From Galeruca laticollis (Eukaryota > Arthropoda > Insecta > Coleoptera > Chrysomelidae), in contig OY998176.1 in NCBI GenBank assembly GCA_963921935.1, positions 88,166,910-88,230,909 on the forward strand: DNA of 64,000 bases, written 5' to 3'. The position numbers were made by a program, and so were the translations under genes. Positions 31,991 through 42,340 of the stretch are shown here, piece after piece. A model generated the notes under the pieces. It was not told where the DNA came from and did no database searches. It saw nothing but the letters and a program-made list of their open reading frames with translations. The first letter of the stretch is position 1; each line of letters opens with the position of its first letter.

Positions 31991-33069
31991 TGCGGAAACA
32001 CTTAACAAGCGCAGTAGAAGGATTTTCATTTTCGAATTTGTCCCTTTTCGAATGAATATTTTTCATATTTTCTTGTTGTATATATACATATATATTCTCG
32101 AAGTATAATATTTAATTTGTTCTTAATAGATATGTGATAATTGTAGACTGAATCATTACGATAAACACTAGTTTTTTTAAAAATGAGTTTGTTATGCTTT
32201 GACAACAATCTCAACTGACATTTGCTAATCACTGACATTAACGACGTTGCCAAATTTATGAAGTTATGAAATTATGGAAAATGTGAGTCTCGATTTCGTT
32301 TGTATGCAGTTACATCGATATTTTTTTATCTACGGTTATTTCGGAATTCCATGAAGTTAGTTTGCAAAAAAAAGCGCGAAGGGTCGACGTTTCGCAATTC
32401 GCGCGCGCGAATTGCGAAGCGTCAACCCTGCGCGCTCGCTTCGCTCGCGATTTCAATCCACATTATTCTGTAATACGGGCTTAAATGAGTATACCACATA
32501 CGTTATTAGGAATATATGCACAATTTGAAAAGAAATTTTTTTTATGAACAGCTATCGCGCGCACGAATTGCGAAACGTTAAACCGGCATATTATTCAGTA
32601 ATAGGGGTTAAATAGGTATACCACATACGTGTATAGGTTATTCATTGATATGTGTTAGGTGTCGGGGAGCGATCTTTAAAACATATGTTTACTGTTTAAG
32701 CCATAAAGGTTAGATTATTTACTCATTTACACCTAGATTAGTTAATAGGTTTGAGCTGAATAATTTTGTCAGCTGAGATCTTTAAAATAAGAAGCAGTAG
32801 TTGATATATTCCTCTTTTTTAATTTTCCTATTATCAACTTTGGCAACGTTGTTAAAAAAATTTCACACTTTTCATATTGAATTTTTACTGTTGATATGTG
32901 TTTCCGCGGCGAAATTTTTGCTTTTCCAGGATAGTTAATTAATGTTTTATACTGTAAAAAATTTTTTTTTCAAATTCGTGCTACATACAGATTCTCAAAT
33001 TTGTAAATTTTTCCGAAGAATGGAATCTCCTGTACTAAGTCCGAAGCCACAAAGTATTGTCGAGTGCTG
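31991..33069. other. Unassigned stretch with GC-rich palindrome
   Basis: No coding signal. It contains the palindrome at 32381-32428. Two related blocks follow: the sequence around GAGTATACCACATACGT (about 32487) recurs near 32613 as GGTATACCACATACGT, giving a rough ~125-bp direct repeat that includes CGCGCG tracts. Confidence 0.5.
32381..32428. repeat. 48-bp GC-rich palindrome
   Basis: Arms of 24 bp pair at 22 positions. The centre is TTCGCAATTCGCGC and its complement, with a CG core in otherwise AT-rich DNA. The arms start GGGTCGACG and end GCGTCAACCC. Confidence 0.9.
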
Positions 33070-33469
33070 CGCCATCTATTCTGGTGGAAGGTTACTATTC
33101 ACCAACAGGGAAAACCTGCATGATAAGTCACAGTTTACTAGCTACTACTAGATGGCAAGCCAAGCAAATACTGAAGGGTTTTTAAATTATGCCTATATTG
33201 TTTTTTTTAAATAAATAAATAAAAACAGTCACACTTTTTGTAACAACCTGTTTTTTTTATTTTGGCTTGAAAGTAGGATAAGTTGTTTCAAAAAGTTGAT
33301 TAAAGCTTTTATCCGTTTTCCGTTTTAATTAATCAGGATAGTTTACGAATGTCGACAAATAGTTTTGAAAATTTCATATAAAATTTTGTTTATAAAATAG
33401 TACAGGTGATTTTCTTTAATTTCTTCTCAAACTTAAGATTAGAATAATTTATTGATAATAGCATGTGCT

Positions 33470-33694
33470 AACAAATATTACACATATTATACAATATAAT
33501 GAATACACATTTTTCAGAAAGTTCAGATTTTTTAAAGGTTTCAGCAGCATGCCTTTCTAACAGCAACTGACGACTTCTTCTAAACTGGGTAGCTCTTTTT
33601 TTAAATTGAGTGGCTATTTGATAGAGACGCCTGGCTTTTGGTGATAGGTCTTTAACCCTAGAGATATTCACCTCAGCAAGTAAATCAGATTTTT
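33470..33694 (-). pseudogene. Possible third exon: basic coiled-coil segment of THAP-type protein
   Basis: The minus-strand frame reads KSDLLAEVNISRVKDLSPKA, then RRLYQIATQFKKRATQFRRS. 'LSP--RKLY----LKKR---LRR' is the pattern of the coiled coil that follows the N-terminal DNA-binding domain in many THAP proteins. A good acceptor (TTTTTTAATTTAG) ends at 33695. Where its donor partner lies was not settled. Confidence 0.4.
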
Positions 33695-34009
33695 CTAAAT
33701 TAAAAAATAATATCATTAGCAATAAAAAATAATATGAATATGCAATATAACATTTTTGTGGTAATGTTGAATTTTAAACCCTATTTTAGACAATATTCTA
33801 ATAGAAGTATACAGTCAAAACTTGATGTAACTAAATAATATGAAATTACAAATGCATTTCCTAATGCAGTACCTAATAATTTTTCATGTTTTTTAATAAA
33901 TCAGAATATTGACCTATATGTAATATCTACTATTTCTGTGAAAAGTTCTTTGTTAAACACCTATATATTAATAAATCAATTAATTATCCACTCAATTCTT
34001 TTTATAGTA

Positions 34010-34304
34010 ATTGTGGCATTCAAGTCTGCTTGTTTGACATAAGTAGAATCTTGAACAGCATGTGTTGATAATTTCAGCTCGGGTTCAACTGAATAGCTAC
34101 AACTAGCCTCATTAATAGCACAGGATTCTTGTGCTTTTTTAGCTCTCAGTTTTACTAACTGAGCATTTGAAGCTTCCTGTAACTTTCAGGTCCTAGGACT
34201 CTCAGTTACAGATACAGTGCCAATTTGTGGTACAGCTAAAGAGGTTGATGGTTCAGCTTCAATTATTGAGGAAGGAACATCATCAGTTACTGTTTCTAAA
34301 GATT
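34010..34304 (-). pseudogene. Second exon of the THAP-type gene
   Basis: The minus-strand frame is open except for one TGA, reading SLETVTDDVPSSIIEAEPST and LQEASNAQLVKLRAKKAQES. It follows an acceptor (TTTTTATTCTCTAG) at 34305. Joining it to the donor at 34384 gives an 80-base intron and keeps the frame (phase 1 plus two bases). It is Ser/Thr/Glu-rich linker sequence without a catalytic domain. Confidence 0.45.
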
Positions 34305-34384
34305 CTAGAGAATAAAAACAATTATTGGATAAATGTATCCTAGTTAGTTGTTAGTTTTTTTTTCTTTAATTAATATAGATTTAC

Positions 34385-34592
34385 CTGGTAAATTGACTGA
34401 TGGAAAAACTACTCTTTTAAGAACTTGATTTGACACCAAAATCTTTAGGTAAAAAGTGTAAGGCACACACTCTACAATTGTTGTATTCTCAGATGTCATT
34501 TTCTCCTTCAACCTTCTGTTTCCACATAAATTTACCCATTTGTCAAAAAATATTTCATTTTTTAAAATTGACATCCAAACAGCTTGGTTTAG
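34385..34592 (-). pseudogene. THAP-domain exon, frame-broken
   Basis: The minus strand reads FFDKWVNLCGNRRLKEKMTS, then in another frame RVCALHFLPKDFGVKSSS, then back in the first frame LKRVVFPSVNLPG. This is the second half of a THAP domain: W, then C-x2-H zinc ligands ('VCSxHF...DF'), then 'LK--AVPSLNLP'. The exon ends in CCAG followed by GTAAAT, a consensus splice donor. The first two zinc-binding Cys would be in an upstream exon that I cannot find. Two compensating indels break the domain. Confidence 0.55.
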
Positions 34593-34669
34593 GTAAGCTC
34601 TTAGATGACGGTATTACAGCTATCAGTAAAATAAAGTTCGTTAGTAACCTTCCAAGCGAATAGATGGCG

Positions 34670-35207
34670 TTAACAATGCAGTTTAGCAGTGGCTATAAAA
34701 GATCGCAGGGCATGCCTCAAAAGAGGAATTTCACTTTTTCTTTTAAATAACTAGTGTGGCTGGTGTTCAACTTATCTCGATGTGTAGATAACAAACCTGA
34801 AATATTTTTTCGGTGCCAAAACTCATTTTTAAAGTAACTTTTTGTTCATATGATATAAATTGTATTTATTTTTCTTCAATTCACTTACTTTTTTCAATAA
34901 TGAAATTTGTAAAAACCATATCAAGAGTCACTGCCCGTCACTCGCACCATGTCACATCTCGACTTTACCCTATCCTCTCTTCCTATTTTTATAATTATGC
35001 GCTGGAGGGCAGACACTTTTATACCGAAAATTTAGACCTTTTCCTCGCACTGCAATTCTATTTTTTCAGTTACCAAAAAAGTATATCATCTACGAGAAAG
35101 TTATGCATTATTTTGCCACATAATTTATATATGAACTTCCAATTGCAGCATCAATAATAATTTGCCATGCATTTAATAAAAAGATATTCTATTCAATAAT
35201 AGTAATT
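34670..35207. other. Unassigned spacer
   Basis: A 114-codon plus-strand ORF (34813-35157) has no recognisable motif. Nothing else seen. Confidence 0.45.
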
Positions 35208-35311
35208 TATGCAACAAGTGCATAAAGTGGTACTTTTTTTCACGAATGGAAAAAGTTGACCAGTGCGGCAATTCCATGAGCGAAAAAGACACTTTATGCA
35301 CATGTTGCATA
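35208..35311. repeat. Imperfect ~45-bp-stem hairpin
   Basis: TATGCAACAAGTGCATAAAGT at the left folds on ACTTTATGCACATGTTGCATA at the right, with small bulges. It is followed by TTATTTTTTCTAC, as is the hairpin at 52033-52126 (CTATTTTTTCTAC), suggesting one foldback family. Confidence 0.8.
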
Positions 35312-35399
35312 CATTATTTTTTCTACAGCCCTATACAAAAAAATGAAATTCAAATAGAAATTTGGGATATTTTAATTAAGCTCCTTCGGTAAATTACAA

Positions 35400-35527
35400 T
35401 TATACGTATTCCAAGTTTCATGAAAGTCCACCTTCGATGCCCAGCCAAGATTCAGTGTGTTAGTTATACGTATTCCAAGTTTCATGAAAGTCCATCTTCG
35501 ATGCCCAGCCAAGATTCATTGTGTTAG
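35400..35527 (+). repeat. 64-bp tandem duplication
   Basis: TATACGTATTCCAAGTTTCA and the rest of the 64-bp unit occur twice back to back (35401 and 35465) with about two mismatches. Recent local duplication. Confidence 0.9.
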
Positions 35528-35874
35528 CTTATGGGAAGCGTGAAATAAAGTTAACGTTATGGCTTTTTTAACGCTTTTTCACTTTTTTTCACTCTAACCA
35601 TGAACAACCACTTTAATCGCTGCAAACCGATGAAATACAAGGTACTTTGAAGATAGGGCGTGGAAAAAAATATTTCTAAAGTTGTACGTTTAGCTTGTGT
35701 TGTTTCTATATGTCGATAAGCCAAACCAGTGTCGCACTGGTGATTCATTTCTTGCGGATGTGGTGATAGGTAGTTCAGATTCGTCCGCCCCGAATCTCGA
35801 ACAAAGACGCTATTATTAACATAGTTCGCAACGTCACGATACGCAAGCTTGTGAATACTCAATTTGCGAATACT

Positions 35875-36500
35875 TCTTAAGGTGCGTATACATCATGGTT
35901 CTGTGCCGCGAAACGCGGACCGCGCACACCTGTTCGTCTAAGGTACGTGTTTTGAAGTTGCACGCGAACGCGCACAAACGGCGCGCCTAGATCCTCTCGT
36001 TTCTTCAACGCTGCGCTTTGTACGTTTATTGATAATTGAGACGGCAATGAGAAAGTTATGTCTTAATTTTTATGAATAGAGTAGTCAGATGAAGCTTATC
36101 GATGTGTAACGAGGCAAATCTTTATTGCGGGATCCACGACATAAATATTATTTAAAAAAACACTGAAAGTAGATGCCTGAAGGGGAAATAGCAGCAGATA
36201 TATGGGTATCTTCTGATATATGTAGCAAAAGATTACTTTTTTGCTTTGTTCCCACCGCACCGGCGCGAGACATGCAAAGTAAAAACCAGCCAGAGTACAA
36301 GAAAATCTAAGTTATATGTACAAAACAGATAACTCTTATATTTATTAATTGACAAGATTGAACTGAATGCTTAATGCGGGTTTCCTATGGGTGGTGGGAG
36401 GTTTGTTGGAACAATAATTACAATAATCATGGAATTCGCGGCGCACGCGCCGCACGTTTGCGGTGTAGCGCGCTAACGAATACGCACTTTTAAAAATTAT
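35875..36500. mobile_element. MITE-like GC-rich unit
   Basis: Starts TTAAGGTGCGTATACATC. Near 36480-36500 the complement TACGCACTTTTAAAA pairs weakly with it. Both ends carry dense CG-rich stretches (CGCGAAACGCGGACCGCGCA; GCGCACGCGCCGCACGT) inverted relative to each other. No coding capacity. Borders are approximate and no target duplication was established. Confidence 0.4.
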
Positions 36501-37079
36501 ATTCTCGAGCACCGTTCCCAAGATCATACGAATGGTACATTCTTATGTGGCAATTCAGCGTTAGTTGACGTTAGAAATGTTGTTTTTGTCATTTCTGATA
36601 ATCTTTAAAAATATGGAATTTAAACAATATCACGTTAACAGTTTAATTAATATAAATTAGTACAGTGTGAGTATTAAAATGTTATTTACATGGTTCGTAT
36701 GGGTTCGTCACTAAATGTCCAAACTAATTAAGGAGAAAAATATGTGGTTTAAATAGTGTATTTGTGATTTGATGATATTGGTACACAATTATAACAGTAT
36801 TTTACAGGGGTCTCTTGCAACTCGCAAGCAATTCAGATGTATTCTGGTATCAATAGTCAACAATTTATGGTGTACCTACACAATTTATATTCAGTAAGTA
36901 GATCTTAGGTTATAATAAGCTAAGTTTAAGATACCTTAAATATTTGAATAACTACAAATATTCATTGAAAGTATGTTAAAAGTAGAATTCTTCGTGAATA
37001 CTCTTATCCTAATAAACATAACTCTATAAATTTTAAATTTCTTTTTATGTATTAGGTGGATACAACACTTTTAAGATCT
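36501..37079. other. Unassigned spacer
   Basis: AT-rich, no coding or repeat signal recognised. Confidence 0.5.
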
Positions 37080-37265
37080 TGTTAGAAGTGGTTTGACTTG
37101 ATAATTTTCTATTGATCCTGTATCTTATTGTTATAGTTTACATGAATGTTTTTTTTGGTATTATGGATTTAAAGTCAAAATAAAAGTCAGAACTTCTTTA
37201 TTTAAAAACCATTATAATTTCCTATAAATTGGGCAAATAGCTGGAACTACGATACAAATATAACA
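37080..37265 (+). repeat. Copia-2 left LTR
   Basis: Begins TGTTAGAAGTGGTTTGACTT and ends GATACAAATATAACA. Confidence 0.9.
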
Positions 37266-37278
37266 GGTTATGGGCCCA
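37266..37278 (+). other. Copia-2 primer binding site
   Basis: GGTTATGGGCCCA, identical to the copia-1 site, complementary to internal initiator tRNA-Met sequence. Confidence 0.85.
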
Positions 37279-37409
37279 GGACGATTTGGATCATAAAGTT
37301 TTGAAAGTTCTCAGCAGACGACGCAATTCGTACTTTTAATCGAGGTAGGAGCAGACGACGAACTTTTGTTACTAAAAAGACGACGAAGAATCTGATTCGA
37401 AGACGGGAG

Positions 37410-38225
37410 ATCTAAAAATCGAAAAGCTTAATCCAGAGAATCATCGATATTGGTCGATGCGCGCACAGGGGATTCTGGAGGTGAAGAATTTGTGGAATGC
37501 TATAGATCCTGGTTTCAATGATACCCAAATTCAAGAACCCAAAAATAAAAAGACTGATCACAGTGCGAAGTCGATATTACATCTGTTGATTGGAAATGAT
37601 AGTCTCAACGATGTAATGGAGTGCAAGACGGCAAAAGAAGTATGGGAGACGTAGGAAAGCATACACACGAAATATGATACTTGGCATGGATTACTACTCT
37701 TGAGGATTTCGTAAATACTACTAAGAATCAGAACGAATCAATCCATGAGTATTTGACGAGACGTTATAGCCTCTATCATAAAGTAAAATGTGCAGGGTAT
37801 GATTTCAATGAAAAAATACAAGCTGGTTTCACGGTACTGGGTTTACCAAGCCAGTACGAGTATCTCGCAAGAAACCTCAGAGCAGACAATGATGATTGGA
37901 TTATGGCCTCTCTGAAATCGAAATTGTTGGAGGAAGAACGGAGGATAGAAAACACATGTAGAACAGAAGATGGAGATGAAGCAAAAGCACTGACAGTAAG
38001 AAGATAGTACGGAATAAACTATAAACACAATAGACAAACCAATACTAATAATTTCAAGGAAGAAGGTAGGCAGGTCCATGCACGAATTTCAAATCAGACG
38101 AAGCCCTCTCGTTCGCACGAATTTCTGAGGTGTTTCCGATGTTTGGAAATTGGACATATTGGAAAAAATTGTCCTCTATCCGTCGGAAAAGAAAAACCGT
38201 TGTTGACGAAAGAAGAAGCAGGTAC
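37410..38225 (+). pseudogene. Copia-2 gag
   Basis: Reads LKIEKLNPENHRYWSMRAQG, then ILHLLIGNDSLNDVMECKTA and KEVWET before a stop at 37652. Then ESIHEYLTRRYSLYHKVKCA and SQYEYLARNLRADNDDWIMA follow in a shifted frame. A CCHC knuckle (CFRCLEIGHIGKNC) lies at about 38130-38172. The capsid follows the copia/UBN2 pattern (W---M---L-----W--I; A---W--L---Y). Confidence 0.8.
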
Positions 38226-39405
38226 CTCAAATTCCAATTTTGCGTTCAGTGCCATCAAATCTACTCCTGATTTAGCTGATCATCATCGTTTATCTTATAT
38301 GGCAAATAAAAGGACTGAAAGAAATATATGGATATTGGATAGCGAATCGACAGATCATATGACGAGTTCAATGGAAAAATTCCAAAATTTTGTTCATCAT
38401 GAAACTAAAATTGAGGTAGCAGGTGGAGGAATGCTCGTTTCTACCGGTTTTGGAGATGTGAACTTGAAATTATCAGACGAAAATGGATCGACTCAACTTA
38501 CTTCAATAAACGTTCTATATGTACCTGAGTTGAAGACGAATTTGCTATCTTTGAGATTAGCAGCCGAACGAGGTTTTAGGATAGATTTCGAAAACAATTC
38601 TTCGAAAATTATGACACCGAATGGAGACGTCATTGCGATCTCAACCAAAATTGGAGCCTTACATTTTATCAAAGAGAGACATCACTTGGACACGATTGAA
38701 CCATGTGGCAACAAAATGACAAATACAGCGATTTCGAAAGAATGTCAACTAGGGCATAGACGATTGGCACATTTAAATATATCTAGCGTAAAGAAGATGT
38801 TTGGAAAAATAGATGTGACAATTTCAAATGACATTGACGCCGAAAAACTGAACTGTGTAATATACTACCAGGGGAAGTTAAAAAGGAGTCCTTCTCCAAA
38901 AGGTTGTTCAAATCGAGAGACATCTCCATTGAACCTCAAACATACAGACGTCGTAGGTCCTATAAATCCTATTTTAAATGGAGGTAATAACTATATAGTG
39001 ACGTTCATTGACGATTATTCAAGATATTGTGAAATGGCCTTAATGAAATCTAAAGATGAAGTGTTCGAAGATTTCAAGAAATACAAAATTAAATTTGAAA
39101 ATATTCATGGAAAGAAGATATCCTGTTTGAGAAGCGACAATGGGGGTAAATATTTTTCTCTAGAATTCATTCGTTATATGGAACAAAATGGTATCAGTCA
39201 CCAACTCACAATACCAGGCACACCTCAACAAAATGGCGTTGCCGAAAGATTCAATCAAACATTATTTGATGCAGCTAGATGTTTATTGATAGAATCTGGT
39301 ATTCCACATAAATTTTGGTCAGAAGCAGGAGCAACATCTTGTTATATTAGAAACAGAAGTCACGCTATAGCGAATGACGGATGCAATCCAATAGAAAAAT
39401 GGTAA
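38226..39405 (+). pseudogene. Copia-2 protease and integrase
   Basis: Open frame 38143-39405. The protease motif is WILDSESTDHMTSS: the catalytic DSG is DSE (38338-38346), which should inactivate it. Integrase: GHRRLAHLNISSVKKM (GAG-pre-integrase), KHTDVVGPINPI (first D), FIDDYSRYCEM, CLRSDNGGKYFSLEFIRYME (second D), GTPQQNGVAERFNQTLFDAA (E). The second Cys of the zinc knuckle (usually C--C--GK) reads 'CVIYYQGK', so it is lost. Confidence 0.85.
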
Positions 39406-40995
39406 CCAAATATGAAAATTAACCTATCCCATTTAAAATTATTTGGTTGTAGAGTATGGACAATCAATAAATTTAGACGAAGTAAATTGGCTCCAAAAGG
39501 TATTTAGAGTATCTTCGTGGGCTATTACAGCAATTCTAAGGGGTATCGATCGTGGAATCCTATGAATGATAAAATTGTCATCGGCCGCGATGTCAAATTC
39601 GAGGAAGACGTATTCCCTTTGCTGAATCATCAAGATGAACCTTCCAAAGGAGATATATTTCATAATGATTTTCATGTTCGTGGAACGGATATATTCGCAA
39701 TGAGAAAGCATTCTTCTAATGAAGAAGTAACAGAGCAAAATCAAACAGAAAGCAGTCCAGTCGAAAGGGAAGATAATGGTGCAACAATAGTAGAAGAAAA
39801 AACTACAAATTAGGATATATCAGGGAATAATGCAGAAGAATATAGAGATACAGAAATCAAAACAAAATCAGGAAGAACAATACGAAAACCTGAATGGATG
39901 ACACAATTCGAAGTTGTCGAAAATTAGAATTCATGTAACCAAGCAATTTTGAACAGGCAAGATCCTTGCAATTTAAGAAAGGCATTGAACAGGGGTAATA
40001 AAATTTCCTGGAAAGAAGCCGTCATCGAGGAATTCGAGAATCTTCTCAGGAATGAAACTTGGATTTTCGTGGAAAAACCAGAAAATAGGAGAATCATTAA
40101 AACGAAATGGGTTTTCAAGTCCAAAAACAACGTTGATGGAGTAGTCGAAAGATACCGAGCAAGAGTTGAGGCTTTGGGTAACACTCAAATGCCAGGTATT
40201 GATTTCGAACAGACATACTCACCAGTTGTACAGAGAAAATCGATGAGGTTACTTTTTGCCATAGCAGTTGAGAAGAAGTGGTCTGTACATCATATAGACA
40301 TTACTGCACCATATCTTTCAGCTGACTTAGACGAAACAGTTTATATGGAAATACCGGGTGGATATTTCCAGTTGTTCGATAAACTGAAATTGAAGTTTCC
40401 TAATTTACCAGAGAATTGTTCAGATGGAAAGAAAGAACTGGTTTGTAAGTTGAATAAGAGCATATATGGCCTACATCAATCAGGTCTTATGTGGAATAGG
40501 ACACTAGATCAGTTCATTGAAAGCACATGTTTCTCCAGATCCATATCTGATCCATGTGTCTATTATCAGGAGAAAGGAAACCTCATCATCACTGTGTACC
40601 TTGATGATATACTGATATATGGAAACCACAAGAACATAATGAATTTGAAGGCTGAGTTCAAGAAACGGTTTAATATCAAAGATCTAGGGGAAGTAAGGAA
40701 CGTATTGTCCATAAAAATGAACAGAGACGAAAATTCAATTATGTTGAACCAGACTTTATATGATGTAGAGCTAATGAATGAAATGAACATGTTACAAGCA
40801 AAAGCTGCAGCTACACCTTTACCTATTAGGGAAAAGTTTTGCATGAATGACGGCGAATTATTTAGCGAAGACGAAAGAATGTTATATCAAAAGTGTATTG
40901 GAAGCATTCTATATTTAAGTGTAACGACCAGGCCTGACATTATATTCACAGCAACTTTCATGAGTCAGTTCAACCAAAATCCTACCAAGCATCAC
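39406..40995 (+). pseudogene. Copia-2 integrase C-terminus and reverse transcriptase
   Basis: The same frame goes on after stops at 39403, about 39505, 39811 and 39925. HLKLFGCRVW and FVGYYSNSKGYRSWNP are the post-core integrase motifs. RT starts NEFENLLRNETW-like, then KTKWVFKSKNN, FEQTYSPVVQRKSMRLLFAI, HHIDITAPYLSADLDETVYM, LNKSIYGLHQSGLMWN, and the palm YLDD at 40597-40608. TTRPDIIFTATFMSQF marks the RT to RNase H connection. The polymerase part itself (39949-40998) is uninterrupted. Confidence 0.85.
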
Positions 40996-41450
40996 TGAAT
41001 GGAAATAAAACATATGCTGAGATATTTGAATAGAACGAAAGCGTATGGTATTGAATATAAGAAGACAGAGAGAACAGTCGATGCTTCCACAGATGCAGAT
41101 TGGGCTTCAAATTCAATGGATAGGAAATCATTCAGCAGATATGTATTTGTTCTCGCAGGAGGAGCCATCTGCTGATGTAGCAGAAAACAGAATTGTGTTG
41201 CTCTCAGCACTGTCGAATCTGAATTCGTTCCACTTAGTGAAATCTCTAGAGAATTTATGTTTTTGAAGCAGCTAGTTCGAGAAATCCATTTGGAGAATAT
41301 TAAGACTATTTTATATCAGAGATTTGATAGAACAGAAGAAAATAATTCTGAAATATGTGGAGTCGAAGAATAACTAGCTGACCAATTCACCAAGATCATA
41401 TCAGCAAATGTTCTGAATGATCATTTGAAGAAATTGGGGATCAAAGATCC
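40996..41450 (+). pseudogene. Copia-2 RNase H
   Basis: After TGA at 40996-40998, MEIKHMLRYLNRTKAYGIEY and STDADWASNSMDRKSFSRYV (first Asp), AGGAIC-stop, then ALSTVESEFVPLSEISREFM (Glu). A final LADQFTKIISANVLNDHLKK is the usual C-terminus. At least two stops are TGA in positions where Trp is typical (TGG to TGA). Confidence 0.8.
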
Positions 41451-41458
41451 AGGGGAAG

Positions 41459-41642
41459 TGTTAGAAGTGGTTTGACTTGATAATTTCCTACTGATCCTGT
41501 ATTTTATTGTCATAGTTTACATGAATGTTTTTTGGTATTATGGATTAAAAGTCAAAATAAAAGTCAGAAATTCTTTATTTGAAAACCATTATAATTTCCT
41601 ATAAATTGGGCAAATAGTTGGGACTACGCTACAAATATAACA
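41459..41642 (+). repeat. Copia-2 right LTR
   Basis: TGTTAGAAGTGGTTTGACTT...ACAAATATAACA, preceded by the purine tract AGGGGAAG (41451-41458). Confidence 0.9.
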
Positions 41643-41749
41643 TGTCTTAATGATATACCTTGCAAGGGATAAGTGAGGAAACAGTAAATTGCATATAAAA
41701 AGCAGAAGATTACAGATAAAAAAGGTGTTGTATACGACATTAAATTAGT

Positions 41750-42032
41750 AGCAGGAGCTCAAGCACATTTATATTATTAATGGAACGTTTAAAACAGGAT
41801 TAGATTACATAAGTTAGGGATTATTGAAAAAGTTACAGAACCTATTGAATTCGTAAATGCTTCAGTTACAGTGAAGAAAGTGAAAGTATGAATTTGTTTA
41901 GGCCCAAAATTATTAAATGATAACATAAAAAGGGAATATTTTGAGTTACTGACATTTGTAGGATTAGGTGCTAAAATTTTTAGTATATTAGATGCTGTAA
42001 CAGCATTTCATCCAATTAGGTTAACAAAAAAT
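41750..42032 (+). pseudogene. Gypsy-D reverse transcriptase fragment, left of copia-3
   Basis: Codons read HKLGIIEKVTEPIEFVNASV, then ICLGPKLLNDNIKREYFELL and IFSILDAVTAFHPIRL. These are the first two gypsy RT motifs and palm A ('GVI--VDEPT-WVN--V-V-K', 'R-CLDP--LN--IKREHY-LPT', 'FS-LDA---F-QI'). Interrupted by copia-3 at 42033 and continued at 46658. Confidence 0.75.
42028..42032 (+). other. Copia-3 target site duplication, left
   Basis: AAAAT, repeated exactly at 46658-46662 after the right LTR. Confidence 0.85.
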
Positions 42033-42229
42033 TGTTAAAGTAAAATTGTACTTTATATGTTAATTGTTCTAAAAGACAGTCGGTAGTCGTTACCTTGACT
42101 ACAAATAAATGATTTGATTTCAATTTTAATTTTTCTAACTTGTCAGTCAAAAGCGAACAGTTATGTTAATTTTACTGAATAAAAAGTTCACATCAAGAAT
42201 AAACTGCATTCCTTGTATTTATTTTAATT
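42033..42229 (+). repeat. Copia-3 left LTR
   Basis: Starts TGTTAAAGTAAAATTGTACT and ends TTATTTTAATT. The end is TT rather than CA, but it is fixed by the exact target duplication on the other side. Confidence 0.9.
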
Positions 42230-42242
42230 GATTATGGGCCCA
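42230..42242 (+). other. Copia-3 primer binding site
   Basis: GATTATGGGCCCA, a one-base variant of the copia-1/2 initiator tRNA-Met site, directly after the LTR. Confidence 0.8.
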
Positions 42243-42340
42243 GAACGCTTAATTGTGTACTAGAATCGTTTTTATTCAAGAAAGAATAAATTCGTATAAG
42301 AAACGGTTGGACTGTGAAGTATCGTTGAATAGCCACAGAT

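Larger units (their letters stand above)
33070..34669 (-). mobile_element. 1.6-kb unit with 28-bp inverted repeats around a THAP-type gene
   Basis: CGCCATCTATTC at 33070 and its complement ending at 34669 open 28-bp inverted repeats that match at 25 positions (33070-33097 and 34642-34669; mismatches only at positions 13-15). Between them, on the minus strand, lie a THAP-like exon, a second exon with matching splice phase and a basic coiled-coil ORF. THAP domains are found in P-element transposases, so a P-superfamily remnant is possible. No target duplication is visible, and a host THAP gene flanked by chance repeats is the alternative. Confidence 0.5.
37080..41642 (+). mobile_element. Copia-2: full-length but decayed copia-type LTR retrotransposon
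   Basis: LTRs of 186 and 184 bp (37080-37265, 41459-41642), TGTTAGAAGTGG...AAATATAACA, clearly alike with about a dozen differences. The primer site is at 37266 and a polypurine tract at 41451. Gag, protease, integrase, RT and RNase H are in the normal copia order, mostly in a single frame carrying several stops. Flanking 5-mers (GATCT and TGTCT) are not a convincing target duplication. Confidence 0.9.

Noticed and set aside
33190..33230. AATAAATAAATAAA as a polyadenylation cluster of a host gene
   Set aside because: Simple AT-rich repeat; no coding region clearly ends before it on the plus strand.
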